From contig MU001509.1 in assembly GCA_010093485.1 (NCBI GenBank), forward strand, positions 366,256-430,255: a stretch of DNA of 64,000 bases. The letters are read 5' to 3'. The first letter of the stretch is position 1; each line of letters opens with the position of its first letter. Shown here piece after piece: positions 8,391 through 19,283 of the stretch. Source of the stretch: Karstenula rhodostoma CBS 690.94 (Eukaryota > Ascomycota > Dothideomycetes > Pleosporales > Didymosphaeriaceae). Below the pieces are notes generated by a model. It was not told where the DNA came from. It ran no database searches and was given only the letters and a program-made list of their open reading frames with translations. Both the position numbers and the translations under genes were made by a program.

Positions 8391-11300
8391 ATTTGCAGTT
8401 AAGCTAATAGTTGATGAGTCTCAGTGCTATGCTGCTGCTGGAGCCAGGCTCGCTTGGGGGACTTGGTTGACCGAGACTGGAGGGAATAGGAGTGAGACGC
8501 AGTGATGAACAGCAAGGGGACTCTGGCCCACCCAGAAGACATTCACCGTTATATTTGCTCACTCTCAGCATTCGGATAAGGATTCCTACAATTACGCCAT
8601 CCGACCGCTGCCGATGCTCACTCATGCGCTTCCCACGTACGCTACACCTCGGATTGTTGTCCAAATAAGTCTCGTAACACTAGGACAAGTTACGCCCGGC
8701 AAGCACGGATTCATTGGCTCTTGACCGTCGCCATAATTGCAGGATGGGACCCTACAGATTATAGCCAATCCTACAATTTGTGTACCTTCCCTTCCAGACC
8801 AGACTCTGTACACTGCATATGCGGGGTGGATCGGTCGTTTAGGATAATCTACGGAACTCACTCGCTAAAATCATTCTAGAACCCAGGATCGCGGAGAGGA
8901 TCAACACCGATCCATCTTGCGTACCATCGGGGGTCGAACACGGTCTTGACGCTGCAGCATACGGCAAATTAATTCTACTGTATAAGGAAGAAATGGTATA
9001 ATCGATAGTTCTACGCAAGACTGGCAGGGTGCCAGAACATCGACAACGGCAGGAAGGATTCCCTGATACCCCATGCATCTTCTCGAATGGCCCTGGAGCG
9101 GCTCCATTCGAGACCCTCCACATTGGGGTGCAGGGCGCCGCGAAGCGATCCCGCTACAGTGGGCGATACTCATGCAGCATCGTAGTCTAATCATGCGTGA
9201 TCCGCAAAGCAGGATTCTCTGCGACACAGACGCGTCTGCAGCAACTATAGACCGATTGCGAAAGAGGCTTAGCTGAGATGGATGGACGTCCGCAAGGACT
9301 CTCCTGATTCCTTTCGGGTATCCAGACGTTGCTTGGCTAGGACTCGATATTGCGTGAGACCACCGGGAAATTCGGAGCCGCTCACGTAGGAAGCTGCCAA
9401 ACGTATATTCCTAGTCGTACGAAACCCTCTCACTTTCAAAGGAAGTTTAGGGTACTTTCGGATCAGCACTAGACCTCAAATTGACTCGAGGAACAACTGC
9501 GACTTGTGTAAGCAATCAATCCAGATGTTCGGCCGCAACTATGGCACTAACCGGTTTGCACGTCGCACTATATCACAGACCACATATATAGTGCGGTCGA
9601 TGTAAGCAAGGTCACCTGATGGGCAAGACTTACCTAAGATTTGCTTAGCACAGATCTTGCCGTCTTGTGTCTAGTTTGAGGACCATTAGGACTTCTCTAC
9701 TAAGCGGTGCCCCACAGTGTTGGGTGCAGTGCAGCCTGAGTGGCAATCCAGAAGCGAAAGGCAGTACTACTAATTTCGAGTCCGGTCACGCAAGTTTCAC
9801 CAGTACGCGAGTGTACCCTCGGGCTCAAGATATCGTTCATCTAATCGTGGCGATAGAAGTTAACAGCAACCTTGGAATCACAGGCTGAGGTCTCTTATGT
9901 GTTACGAATTAGTGGAATAGAAGCTTACAAGATCTCGGCGCGGCTCGCGGGAGGAAATCGTTATCGCGACGGTCCGCCTTCCCTTCGTAGATCATTCCAT
10001 GCTTGCTGGGCGGTTCATCTCCACGACCCGATAAAATGACGTGCAGGAACTTTGCCACTTCCTCGCAGACCGGCAGTTCACGATTTATCGACAAGACGAG
10101 ACAGTTTCATATTCAAATCGCGCTACAGACGTCGTTACGTTGTTTCCATGACGCGCAGCAAATTGACATTACCGTTTAGACAAAAGAGTACTGGCAAGCC
10201 GAAAGATAATGATAAACTATTCAAAATATATCCCAATTTCGCTGGTTCATCGTACAGGTTATCTGTGTAGGTATATTGCGCGTGGCTTGATTTGAGGGCT
10301 GAAGGGGTTCGTGTCCGTGATAAGGTTCACTAAGGTCCGTCTGTCCACATGTTTCACCTTTCCATCGCCCTTTTAATTGCGCTTTCCTATATGCTGAAGG
10401 GTAGCACAAGACTAGGTCGATATCTAAAGCCAATGTAAGCGCGAATCTCACTGAGAAATGGTGGTAAAGCAAACATATAGTATTGTGTCAAATGATCGAA
10501 GTATTACGCGTGCTACTTATTCCTAGCGTACCAAGCACTCGAGGTGTAGAAATCTGTTTACTCAACTGTGAGTAATATCGAGTAATGAAAACCAGTTCTG
10601 GATCAGAAGTACGTCATGCTTATCTACAGTTGAGTTAGTCTGCTTCAAAAAGACAAAACTTAAAGACATAACAAGAGGTTGAAGAAGTGGCACCTGTGAT
10701 GGAACAATGGAACGCGCGATAGGGCGGATATGCACACGTGAGGTAGACCGCCTGTGATGACAATTTGATTTCGATCTGTGAAACTTCTGAAAGACCATCA
10801 CTAGGTTTTCCGAGCAATTTTGAACTCTTGTAATTACTAGAGATTGTACAGTCCATGTTTGTCTATCGCTTTACGGGTCAATACTTTGTAGTTCGAGTCA
10901 ACAATCAGAAAACCACTAGAGATTGCATCTGGTCCTAGACGTTGTCCCTGTGGCTCAAACTTAAACTGTTGTTTGTCTGATCATTCGCAGACATGAAACT
11001 ATAAAAGCGTTTGAACTAATTAAAATATATATTGTAGAGATTCACTATGAGGTAAAGTGACTTAATGAAGTAAGGGGGACAAAAAGGCGCGTTATACAGT
11101 TATACTTTATCAATACACGAATAAAAGGGGACTAAAAAAGCGACCAAGGCGCGCCTGGCGTCTGTACGCGGGCTAACTAAAAAGGACGTAGCGCCAAGCT
11201 AGCCGAAACGGACATTAATTAAAATTGGGCGCATCATTAGTTCATTTGTTCAAGAGGCCATATCAACTTATGGGAATTCTATGTTAAGGGTGTGTGGATT

Positions 11301-11669
11301 GAGAAATTAGCGATGAATTGCAATGAAAAACTGCTATGGTCAAAGCCCAGACGTAGATTAAAGCCACAACCACTCCGTTTATTTTATATATAAGTCTTTC
11401 TCGGGCGATTCGGTGCCAACCAATCACAGTCCACAAATTGCACCCCATCGCGGTCTTTGGCCTGTGCGCCTGGGGCCTAGTATACCACGAGTATATAAAT
11501 CAGCCCTGGGCTCACCCACTCTCCTCAAACTTGATAGTGATCACACTGCGGACCAAACTTTGAGTAATTTCGCGCTCACCTCTATTGACCCCGCACCCCG
11601 CTCCAAATACCGCTTACATCACTTGTATCGCCTTTTCGAAACTTTGAATACGGTTTTACGGACCTCAAA
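8391..11669. other. 3.3-kb gene-poor region
   Basis: No convincing gene. Contents seen: a short hairpin at 9564-9595, an AT-richer segment from about 10,000 onward, and an LTR-like dispersed repeat at 11033-11142 with a related copy near 54.1 kb. Short open frames here lack conserved motifs. Confidence 0.55.
11033..11142 (+). repeat. dispersed LTR-like repeat, copy 1
   Basis: Starts TGTAGAGATTCACTATGAGG and continues with an AATGAAGTA-GGGGGACAA block and a GGGACTAAAAAAGC block. The same order of blocks occurs at 54108-54200 with point differences and length change in the middle. The TG start and lack of coding capacity fit a solo LTR or other non-autonomous remnant; the far boundary is unclear. 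Confidence 0.55.
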
Positions 11670-12998
11670 ATGGGCATCACTAATAGCAAGAGCGGGGAAA
11701 TGGTTAAACGATGTATCTCAACTCCCTTCAGTCGGCCCAGCGGCAGTTCTCAGCAAGATACGATCGCACGTAGACTCACATTCTTGGATCTACCCCCGGA
11801 AATCCGCAGCCATATCTACGAGTACTGCATCCTGGACTCGGAGGTGGAGGTCATCTCGAAAGCCAAGATGTCAGCCAAACCGTTCGGAGATCCATCTTCC
11901 CTTCCGCGCCCGGAGATACGCCCGAATGGAATCTCATTCGCTGAATATTGGCAACAGATGCCAATCGATGAGTCACCCGCTCAGCAACAATGCTCTTGGA
12001 ACATAGAACCCATGGAAATATACCGCAAGTTTGTCGATAACCAGACAGGCAATCCAGGTGTCGGTCCCACTACTAGCAAGCGTCCTGGTGGGGGCTTCCG
12101 CGCCTTCGAAGCCAGCTATGCCAAGAGCGACCGAGTGCAATCTCTTGTCGTCAACCTGTTTCTCGCGAACAAACAAATCTGCCAGGAAGCATCGATACTT
12201 TTCTACGAGAGGAATCATTTCGTGTTCAACACTCGTTGGGAGGACGTACATTGGGCTCCTCTTGCATTCTTATGGGACCACCCGGGCGCGTATATGTGGA
12301 TGCGATCCCTCCACATCACGATGCCAGACCCCCCCGCCTTCGTCAACCATGGCCGTATTCTACGAGGAGAGGATGCGCTGCCCTCGAATGGAAGGTGGAA
12401 AGACCTTGTCACCCAGATTCGTAAGCTGAGGCTGCGACATTTCGGTTTGACGATTTCAGTCGACGTGACTGATCGCATCAGCCTCGGCAAAATCAACTCC
12501 CCCTTCTCTGCAGCTTATACCCCCCAATGGTTCAAAATATTGCTCCCGATCAATGGCCTTCAGTCTATGCGACTCCTCTTTGACGTCGACTTGCAGTACA
12601 CCAACCCGAACCCCGCCCTAGTCACATACATGTGGCCGTCGGACTTACCGGCGGTCATATCCATGGCTCAAGAATTGAAGGACCATTGGCTGTCGGGCAA
12701 AGGCTCGTACGAGGACGCGCAGCTACATCTTTGCAACTCCAGAATTGGTGCGGGTGCGACTGGACATCGATTGGAGTTCGTCTCTTGGGTGAAGTCAGAG
12801 AACCCGGGCGCATGGGTTTTCCCGCTCCAATGGTTGCCACCTTCTTTGTCGCGGCAGGATCCAACCTGGTACGTTCTCACCAACCTCACAGGTCACTATC
12901 AGAGGGAGCACTACACTCGCCCGGGTTTCGATCGTTTGTCGATACCTGGGTTGGGCAATGGAGAGAAGGCCAGCGATGTTGCCCTTCGTCACCCATAA
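11670..12998 (+). CDS. hypothetical protein with F-box-like LPPEIR motif and N-myristoylation-type start
   Basis: Single-exon protein of 442 residues. Residues ~35-52 read LTFLDLPPEIRSHIYEYC, the start motif of a large fungal family of F-box-like/2EXR-type proteins. The rest resembles such proteins in being mixed, soluble and without membrane spans. The first residues MGITNSKS fit an N-myristoylation consensus (Gly2, Ser6), suggesting membrane attachment if real. Function is not known. The start is the first ATG of the frame; isolated from its neighbours by about 1.5 kb on the 3' side. Confidence 0.75.
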   Translation: MGITNSKSGEMVKRCISTPFSRPSGSSQQDTIARRLTFLDLPPEIRSHIYEYCILDSEVEVISKAKMSAKPFGDPSSLPRPEIRPNGISFAEYWQQMPIDESPAQQQCSWNIEPMEIYRKFVDNQTGNPGVGPTTSKRPGGGFRAFEASYAKSDRVQSLVVNLFLANKQICQEASILFYERNHFVFNTRWEDVHWAPLAFLWDHPGAYMWMRSLHITMPDPPAFVNHGRILRGEDALPSNGRWKDLVTQIRKLRLRHFGLTISVDVTDRISLGKINSPFSAAYTPQWFKILLPINGLQSMRLLFDVDLQYTNPNPALVTYMWPSDLPAVISMAQELKDHWLSGKGSYEDAQLHLCNSRIGAGATGHRLEFVSWVKSENPGAWVFPLQWLPPSLSRQDPTWYVLTNLTGHYQREHYTRPGFDRLSIPGLGNGEKASDVALRHP

Positions 12999-14457
12999 CG
13001 AAACGGCTAGGGCTTTCAACTGCTCTCCCAGTTCTGTCTACCATGTTTTGTCCGAATGAGCCTGGTGGGGGCTTTCAGCAGGTGATGATCGGAGGTTATG
13101 GCGCACATTACTCAGTCCATGTGTGGGTGCCTGTTGTCACGTTCCCTTTCTGCAGGAGTGTTGCTGTTGTTGTTCGATCAATGAGGCTACATGTCAGCCC
13201 ATAGCGAACGCTTTCTGAAGACTGCATTGGAGCCTGAGGACAAAGTCAGTATTGGTTCTTATTGGCGTCCTTAGTCATTTCTGCCAGCAGGTGTACCGCA
13301 ACTGATATAGATTTCTCTTCACGGTACCTAGTTTCTTCTTGGTGGAAATTTGTGATGCCTGGGGTTACGGTGGATGATCTGGTTTTGAGCAATGCGAAAA
13401 CATATTTAACAATTCACGTTCGCCCGTGACGTATGGCACGTGATGCCGCCTAGTGACCATGCCGGACGTGTCAAACGCGTTTCGACCTTGAAACGGCGCT
13501 CCTCCTTATCGTCACACCCCAGCCGGCTTTCTTCTTAGTCTGCTCCACATCGCGCACATCTCAGTGCTTTTGTCGCACATATTAGATGCTTTCTCCTCGA
13601 GCCATAACTTGAGCCTTGATCTGTTGTTCTAGTTCCGTCGCTTATTTCTTGCCGTGTTCCTCAATTTTCGCTCTCTGTTCCGTGGATCGTCGGTTGTACA
13701 CAGCGTTACCACGACAGGGTCGTGGTCAAGCGTAAAGCTACCAGCGCTCTTTACGAGAATTGATGTACCAGTCTTGTGGAGCTACAGACATGCGACTCCT
13801 AAGTGCTTGGCGACAGATTGAAGATTTGGTCCAGGAATCCGTAAGTCTCGAGACAATCACAGAAGTAGACAGCTTGTGGGAATCCCGGGCCCGTGGAAGG
13901 CAGTCGGGAGGCGCTGGTGGGTGGTCGTGAGCTGCCCACGAGGAGGAGGGAATGTGGGGGTGGTCAGCCCCGAAACCGTATTTGAGCTGTGGTTTTAAAA
14001 CATGACGCCACCTCCTCGTGATGCAGCGCCTACTAGGAATCACGTTTCCCGGTTTCAGATGCGGAGCCTCACTTGCAATAGCTTGGTTTCCACTTTCCTA
14101 GAACGTGTTTCAACCTCGTATGGGCTGGGCATGTAAGTTAAAAGCTCCATAAAATAGTCAATGTTTTCAGGCAGATCCGGCGGGTATCATGCGGCCCGAG
14201 AAAAGCTTAAAAACGCTAAGCACTTCAACAGAGGGTCCGAAAGTCTTAGTATGTGGCTTTTGAAATACAAATTTGGAACGCGGAATTGTGTTGTAGTATA
14301 TAAGGCGTTGGGCTGCAACGTGTACTTCTGAATCTCTTGAGGAGTCAGCTTTCATTCCACTGCGGGTTCGATGCTTTGAGAGCACTGTTCCAATTTTCTT
14401 TTTCGTCTGATACTGCATTATCTGTTACCTGATTACTCCCAACATATAATTTCTGCT
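12999..14457. other. intergenic, no gene recognised
   Basis: I find only short open frames without family motifs and no RNA gene. The distal part is expected to hold the promoter of the membrane-protein gene starting at 14458. Confidence 0.5.
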
Positions 14458-15489
14458 ATGAACGCCTCCGCAACAATACGCAGCGCGTACGTTCGTGCAT
14501 CGGTGGTACATATGCGGCCGCCTGGGATGCCTGGCTCTACTCCGGAACGCCGCCCGGTCAATCCTGAGAAACTACACGAATTCAAGAAAGTGGATCACAT
14601 ACGACATCGGGAAGAATGCGAGAAGGAGCGCGCCACCACAACAACAGAAGACTGCGAATTGAAGCCAACCACGGTTGCGAACGATACCCAATCCTATATG
14701 GATTTCGACGATGGGGAGACCGCGCGATCTCGGATCCGCAAGATGTTCACCAAGTTTCCTTACCGCGACCCCATTTACCTCGTCTCGGTTGTGTTTGCAT
14801 TTGGCAGTCTCGATCTTGTCATCAACGCCTCCTTCGACCTCCTTCCTCGCGTTGCGCCAGAATCAAAGTTTGAAACAGAGGAGACCGTTGCTGTGCCTAC
14901 GACAGTGCTTATCGGCTCGATACTGTTCTTTGCAGCTGGCATCTTCGACGTATTTGGTGCTCTGAACGCTGATCGGGGGACACTCGAGACATCAAAGGAA
15001 GACCTCGGTGCAGTGACCTACAAACCGGCATTGCTCGGTTCACCAGAGTTTAAGTGGCTGCCATCGAAGATGAAGTTCATTGAACTGTTTACAACAAGTC
15101 TTGCATTCCAAGCCGGGCTGATAGTTCTCTTCGGTGGCGTGATCTTCATGTTTGCAGGCATCGTCGACTTTCCTGGCCTCATTTCCGAAGAATCGCCACT
15201 GTTCTCTTCCATCGTGTTTGGGCCACAAGTGATCCATGGATTCTTGTTCCTCGTCGCAAATGCTATGCTTGCCATAAGCGAACAAGACAAATGGTACCTC
15301 CCAAAAATCAAAGACCCAGATTGGCTGGGAGCGTTCCTGAACGCCACAGGTGGCTTCTGGTTCATGATGGCTGGCTTCTTTTTCTTCCAAAAAGATGAAC
15401 TGGCCGCAGCTACGGCTGCTATGGTGGGGAGCTGGGCATTCTTGATAGGGAGCCTAGTGAGGTGGAATGTCGTCATGGAATTTTGTTGA
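14458..15489 (+). CDS. hypothetical multi-pass membrane protein
   Basis: Single exon, 343 residues. A polar N-terminus of about 95 residues is followed by roughly six hydrophobic segments: about 100-122 (PIYLVSVVFAFGSLDLV), 146-168, 205-232, 245-270, 285-305 and 315-338. The segments come in pairs with charged loops containing KMKFIEL and DKWYLPKIKDPDWLGAF. No transporter signature, catalytic motif or lipid-binding motif is recognised, so function is unknown. The domain layout suggests a fungal integral membrane protein. The reading frame is clean and without introns. Confidence 0.75.
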   Translation: MNASATIRSAYVRASVVHMRPPGMPGSTPERRPVNPEKLHEFKKVDHIRHREECEKERATTTTEDCELKPTTVANDTQSYMDFDDGETARSRIRKMFTKFPYRDPIYLVSVVFAFGSLDLVINASFDLLPRVAPESKFETEETVAVPTTVLIGSILFFAAGIFDVFGALNADRGTLETSKEDLGAVTYKPALLGSPEFKWLPSKMKFIELFTTSLAFQAGLIVLFGGVIFMFAGIVDFPGLISEESPLFSSIVFGPQVIHGFLFLVANAMLAISEQDKWYLPKIKDPDWLGAFLNATGGFWFMMAGFFFFQKDELAAATAAMVGSWAFLIGSLVRWNVVMEFC

Positions 15490-15798
15490 GCCTTTGAGTT
15501 GGACATAGAGCTCTAGAAGATCTTCATGTGATACGTGTGGATGGGCTATTTCCACCAGACGCATAATAAAGATTGGCTCTGAGATACAGCATATTAACAC
15601 ATACTCTGCGTTGACGAAAACAATTCACATTTCCCTTCTCCCATTGTTGGAACATTGCTGAGCCAGCTTCCTACAAAGGCTTTCATCCGAGTTCGTCTTT
15701 GCGCATCTGGGTATCGCTCCAGATGCAGGAACAAGCCAAGCGATACATCATCCCTATCTCATACATATCCTTACAACTTCCGATCAAGATCTCTTTTA
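15490..15798. other. 3' flank before MITE
   Basis: Plain intergenic DNA between the membrane protein gene and the MITE-like element. Nothing else seen. Confidence 0.4.
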
Positions 15799-16069
15799 CT
15801 GTGGTTGCGGCTATAAGTTTTCCTAGTGGGTCCGTCGGATAGGATATTTTTAGCGATTTCTTAGCGATAGATATATTAATTTATTATCTATAAAATATAT
15901 AAAATATAGGGGTACTTCTTTTAATAGCAAGATATAGCTAGGATTTATATATAAAATATACCTATTAGAGAAATTAGTATTATTTATATAGTTCTAGGGA
16001 GTTCTAGTAGTTTCTATATACCAGGGTGGAATATAGACCTACTAGGAAAACTTATAGCCGTAACTACAG
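15799..16069. mobile_element. MITE with long terminal inverted repeats and TA target duplication (element A)
   Basis: 271 bp, non-coding, AT-rich inside, bounded by TA on both sides (15797-15798 and 16070-16071). The left end CTGTGGTTGCGGCTATAAGT continues to about 34 bp and is matched in inverted orientation by the right end, with three differences that are all G in the left copy and A in the right. TA duplication and long TIRs fit a Tc1/mariner-superfamily MITE. The first ten bases of the TIR are shared with the element at 48893-49122. Confidence 0.8.
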
Positions 16070-16293
16070 TATTCGGTAGGATAATCGCCCGGTCGCTAAA
16101 AACGATCACGCATGTCATTTATAGCCCTGCTCATGAACGCGGACGACCACCGCTCGGACGCTAGTTCGGGTAATCAAGCCCCGAACCCCACATTCCCCAC
16201 ACTCCGCGCCCACATTTCAAGACGTAGATATATTGCAGGTGAGCATCATAAAATAGCTCTGATAAGCTAACACACATTATCAAATCTTTCAAG

Positions 16294-17679
16294 TTGGCCA
16301 TGCGGATCTCGACACTTCTTCCAATTGCATTTTTCTCAGTGACCAATGCTGCGTCGCTTGGAGGCAAGCCCAAACTATGCAAAGTCCCTGCTAGTGGTAC
16401 AAACGCAACCGACGACGCCCCGGCGATTCGATCTGCGTTTTCAAAATGCAATCGTGGCGGGAAAGTAGTGTTCAGCGCCCCCACGTACTACGTCAACTCT
16501 GTGTTGAATATCACCGGCCTTGAGAACATAGAAGTGGACATCCAAGGGAAACTATTGGTATGCATTAGCATCATTGTATATGGACATCATCACTGATCCT
16601 ATTCACAGTGGAGTACGGATATTCCATATTGGCTCAATCATTCACTGCCCATCGGGTATCAGAACCACACGACTGCCTTCGTTCTCTCTGGTAACAATGT
16701 GCGCATCGATGGCCACGGGGTTGGAAACCTGGACGGCAACGGGGACTACTGGTATCAATGGATTAAGAAACAACCAAACACATCCAACTACCCAGGTCGT
16801 CCGCACCAAATAACACTCAACGGCCTCACCAACTCTATCATTGAAGGTCTCAGTTTTTTCCGTAGCCAGATGTGGACATTTTCAATAATTCACTCGCACA
16901 ACAACGTTCTAGAAAACATCCTCGTAAACAACACTGGAAATGTGGTATCGAGTTGTAAGTCTTATGTTGGTGCGTCTTCATCATCCCCGCTGACACGGGT
17001 CGAAGCAAACACCGACGGTGCAAACACCATGTTCTCCTCCAACATAACGATGAGGAACTGGACAGTTTACAATGGAGATGACAGTATCGCCATCAAAGCA
17101 AACAGCACGAACATCTCGATTCTCAACAGTAAATTTTATAACGGTCTGGGCATTGCTATTGGTTCCATTGGCCAATATTTCGGGCAGTTCGAGACAATCG
17201 AGAATCTTCGCGCAGAGAACATACAATACTTCAACACGCTTCACGCCTTCTACATGAAGACATGGACCGCAGATCAGAACGGGTACCCACCGAACGGCGG
17301 CGGTGGCGGTGTCGGTTTTGCTGAAAATCTATACTTGAAGAACCTGACCGTGCAGGGACTGAGAGGTGCTGCGTTCGCCATCAGTCAATGCACGCGCTTT
17401 AAAGGAGCACCTGGGGTTGGTAATTGTACCAACTCTCAGTTCCAAATCAGAGACGTTGGAATTGATGGGATGGTGGGCACTAGCAAGTCGAGCAGAGTCG
17501 TGAGCTTGCAATGCAGCGCGGAGAAGCCGTGTACGGATATTAAACTGGCGAACATTGATCTGAGACTGTCGAATACATCGGCCGCGGACAGTTACCTATG
17601 CGGCAATGTGGTGGATGCGAAAGGCTGGGCATGCACTGGCAAGGTGTGCGAAGGTGGGAGTGAGACTGGAGAATGTTAG
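16294..17679 (+). CDS. GH28 exopolygalacturonase-type pectinase, secreted
   Basis: Three exons (16294-16557, 16609-16954, 17006-17679) give 427 residues. A signal peptide covers about residues 1-18 (MRISTLLPIAFFSVTNA). The right-handed beta-helix motifs of GH28 are present: NTDGAN (205-210) and GDDSIAIK (227-234), giving the catalytic Asp residues. The usual G-H-G motif is replaced by NGLGIAIGSIG, and YMKTWTADQNGYPPNGGGG lies where the substrate-binding RIK/KTW motif is expected, which points to exo-acting galacturonidase or xylogalacturonan-type subgroups. Many NXS/T sites suggest heavy glycosylation. Intron 2 is 51 nt and would stay open if retained, so its removal rests on the NTD motif. 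It lies in a group with an alpha/beta hydrolase and a GH78 rhamnosidase. Confidence 0.92.
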
Positions 17680-18079
17680 ACCTGCACCAAAGGCTGATTC
17701 GTGATTAATCAATCAATCAAGTACTTCTGGGAAGGAACTTGAGTAGGAGCAATTGAACTGTGGTAGCTCGCGGACCGTGGACGGGATAATGACGTCACCA
17801 TACACTTGTCACAACACTCGTTCTCCCAACTCCATGTCATCTCCGGCTTACGGTAATTGGCGTAGCTAGGCGGAGCTTAACTCTAGACCAATCATGTGTA
17901 ATTAGATCCAATTGTTTACCCCGACAACATACTTACGAAATAGTCCTTTTCCAACTGGATTTGTACAACACGAGCGCCAACACCCAGCGATTGCGCAGCA
18001 CCCCTTACTCTGATTGAGACACTGTTTCTACATTCACGGTACCAAGCTCTGGAATATAGCAGGTAACATCAATTACGAC
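17680..18079. other. intergenic, promoter region of hydrolase
   Basis: About 400 bp between the polygalacturonase stop and the hydrolase start. It contains a TGACGTCA-like box (TAATGACGTCACC near 17787), a possible CRE/bZIP site, but this is a short motif and could be chance. Confidence 0.35.
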
Positions 18080-19136
18080 ATGCCCGAGACATATGACCAT
18101 AACAGAAAAGCCGTGACACATGGCCTGGCGCGTGTGAACGGTATCCGCCTGCACTACATCAATGCAGGCTCCGGCCCGGCCCTACTCCTTCTCCACGGCA
18201 CCCCCAAAACTCACTATTACTGGTACAAGATCATGCCCTATCTAACACCCCACTTCACCATCGTGGCTCCCGATCTGCGAGGCTTCGGGGCAACCGACAA
18301 ACCGCCAGCCTCGGATGGCTACGACGGCGCGACCAACGCCAAAGACATGATCTCCCTTATGGACCAGCTCGGCCACGAAAAGTTCGCCATCCACAGCGAA
18401 GACCGCGGCGCCACATTCGGCTTCTGCCTCGCAGGGTTGTATCCCTCGCGCGTCACGCATCTCAGTTTCTGCGAGATGGCGCTGAGCGAGCGCCTCACGA
18501 AGCAGTCCTTCTTCACGCGGGAGAACATAGCGGGGCAGTACAACCAGACGGGCGTGTGGAACTGGCACATTCCGTTTCTGTGGATGCCGCATGTGCCGGA
18601 GATGCTGATCCAGGGCCGCGAGGAAGAGTTCTGGACGCATTTCATGAAGGCGGAGTGCTATAATCCGAATTCTCTGGAGCAGGACGCAGTGGATGAGTGG
18701 GTGAGGTGTTCGAAGGCGCCGGGTGGGTTGAGAGGAATTTTGGAGACGTATAGGGCGCATTGGGCGAATGTGGATGTTGAGAAGGAAATCATCAGGAAAG
18801 GGAAGTTGAAGTGTCCAGTGATGACTGTGGGCGCACCTGAGTAAGTGAACCTTGGTTACAATTCTTTACGATATGCAAGGTTATGTTTTGGTGTTCCACT
18901 TCCGCGAATGCGTATGGTACTCTTTTTACCAGGAGAAGGGCTGCCGAAACCATCACGGTGAAGTATGTGGCTGATCAAATCGCAGATTCTTCGGATCGAT
19001 CGTAAAAGAACAAATGGAGATGGTATCGGATGAGATTGTGGTGTCGGAAATTTTCGATGGCTGCGGCCACAGTTTGTCGCTTGAAAAGCCCGAGAAGTTG
19101 GCTGGCTGCTTGAAGCAACTCATACTCTCTCAGTGA
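18080..19136 (+). CDS. alpha/beta-hydrolase, haloacetate dehalogenase/epoxide hydrolase type
   Basis: Two exons (18080-18840, 18986-19136) give 303 residues. Oxyanion motif HGTP is at 39-42, the nucleophile elbow HSEDRGA places Asp108 as nucleophile, and the catalytic His is in GCGHSLSLEKPEK near residue 282. Asp nucleophile plus HGxP is typical of epoxide hydrolases and haloacetate dehalogenases. The 145-nt intron is longer than its neighbours; its removal restores GAPEFFGSIV, a natural continuation, while using an earlier acceptor would truncate the protein and lose the catalytic His. The start MPETYD was preferred; an in-frame ATG at 18014 would add 22 residues. Neighbours are pectin-degrading enzymes, but a pathway link is only inferred. 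Confidence 0.83.
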
Positions 19137-19283
19137 TTGTGATCGAAGGACGATGCATGGGAGAGTATGTTTTTCGTTTTTGCATTTCGTTTTCCCTGAT
19201 ACATAGATGATTTGGTAGAGAAGCATGACGAAGATTCAACAAGTTATACTGATACAATTTCAGAGCATTATGTAGAGTGATCT

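Noticed and set aside
8839..9230. Possible oxidoreductase remnant on the minus strand (FDPRWYARWIGVDPL)
   Set aside because: Only ~20 natural-looking residues in one frame with stops around them; no cofactor motif, so not called.
18842..18985. Splice acceptor at about 18932 (shorter intron) in the alpha/beta hydrolase
   Set aside because: It would stop soon after and remove the catalytic His; the acceptor at 18985 restores a typical C-terminus.
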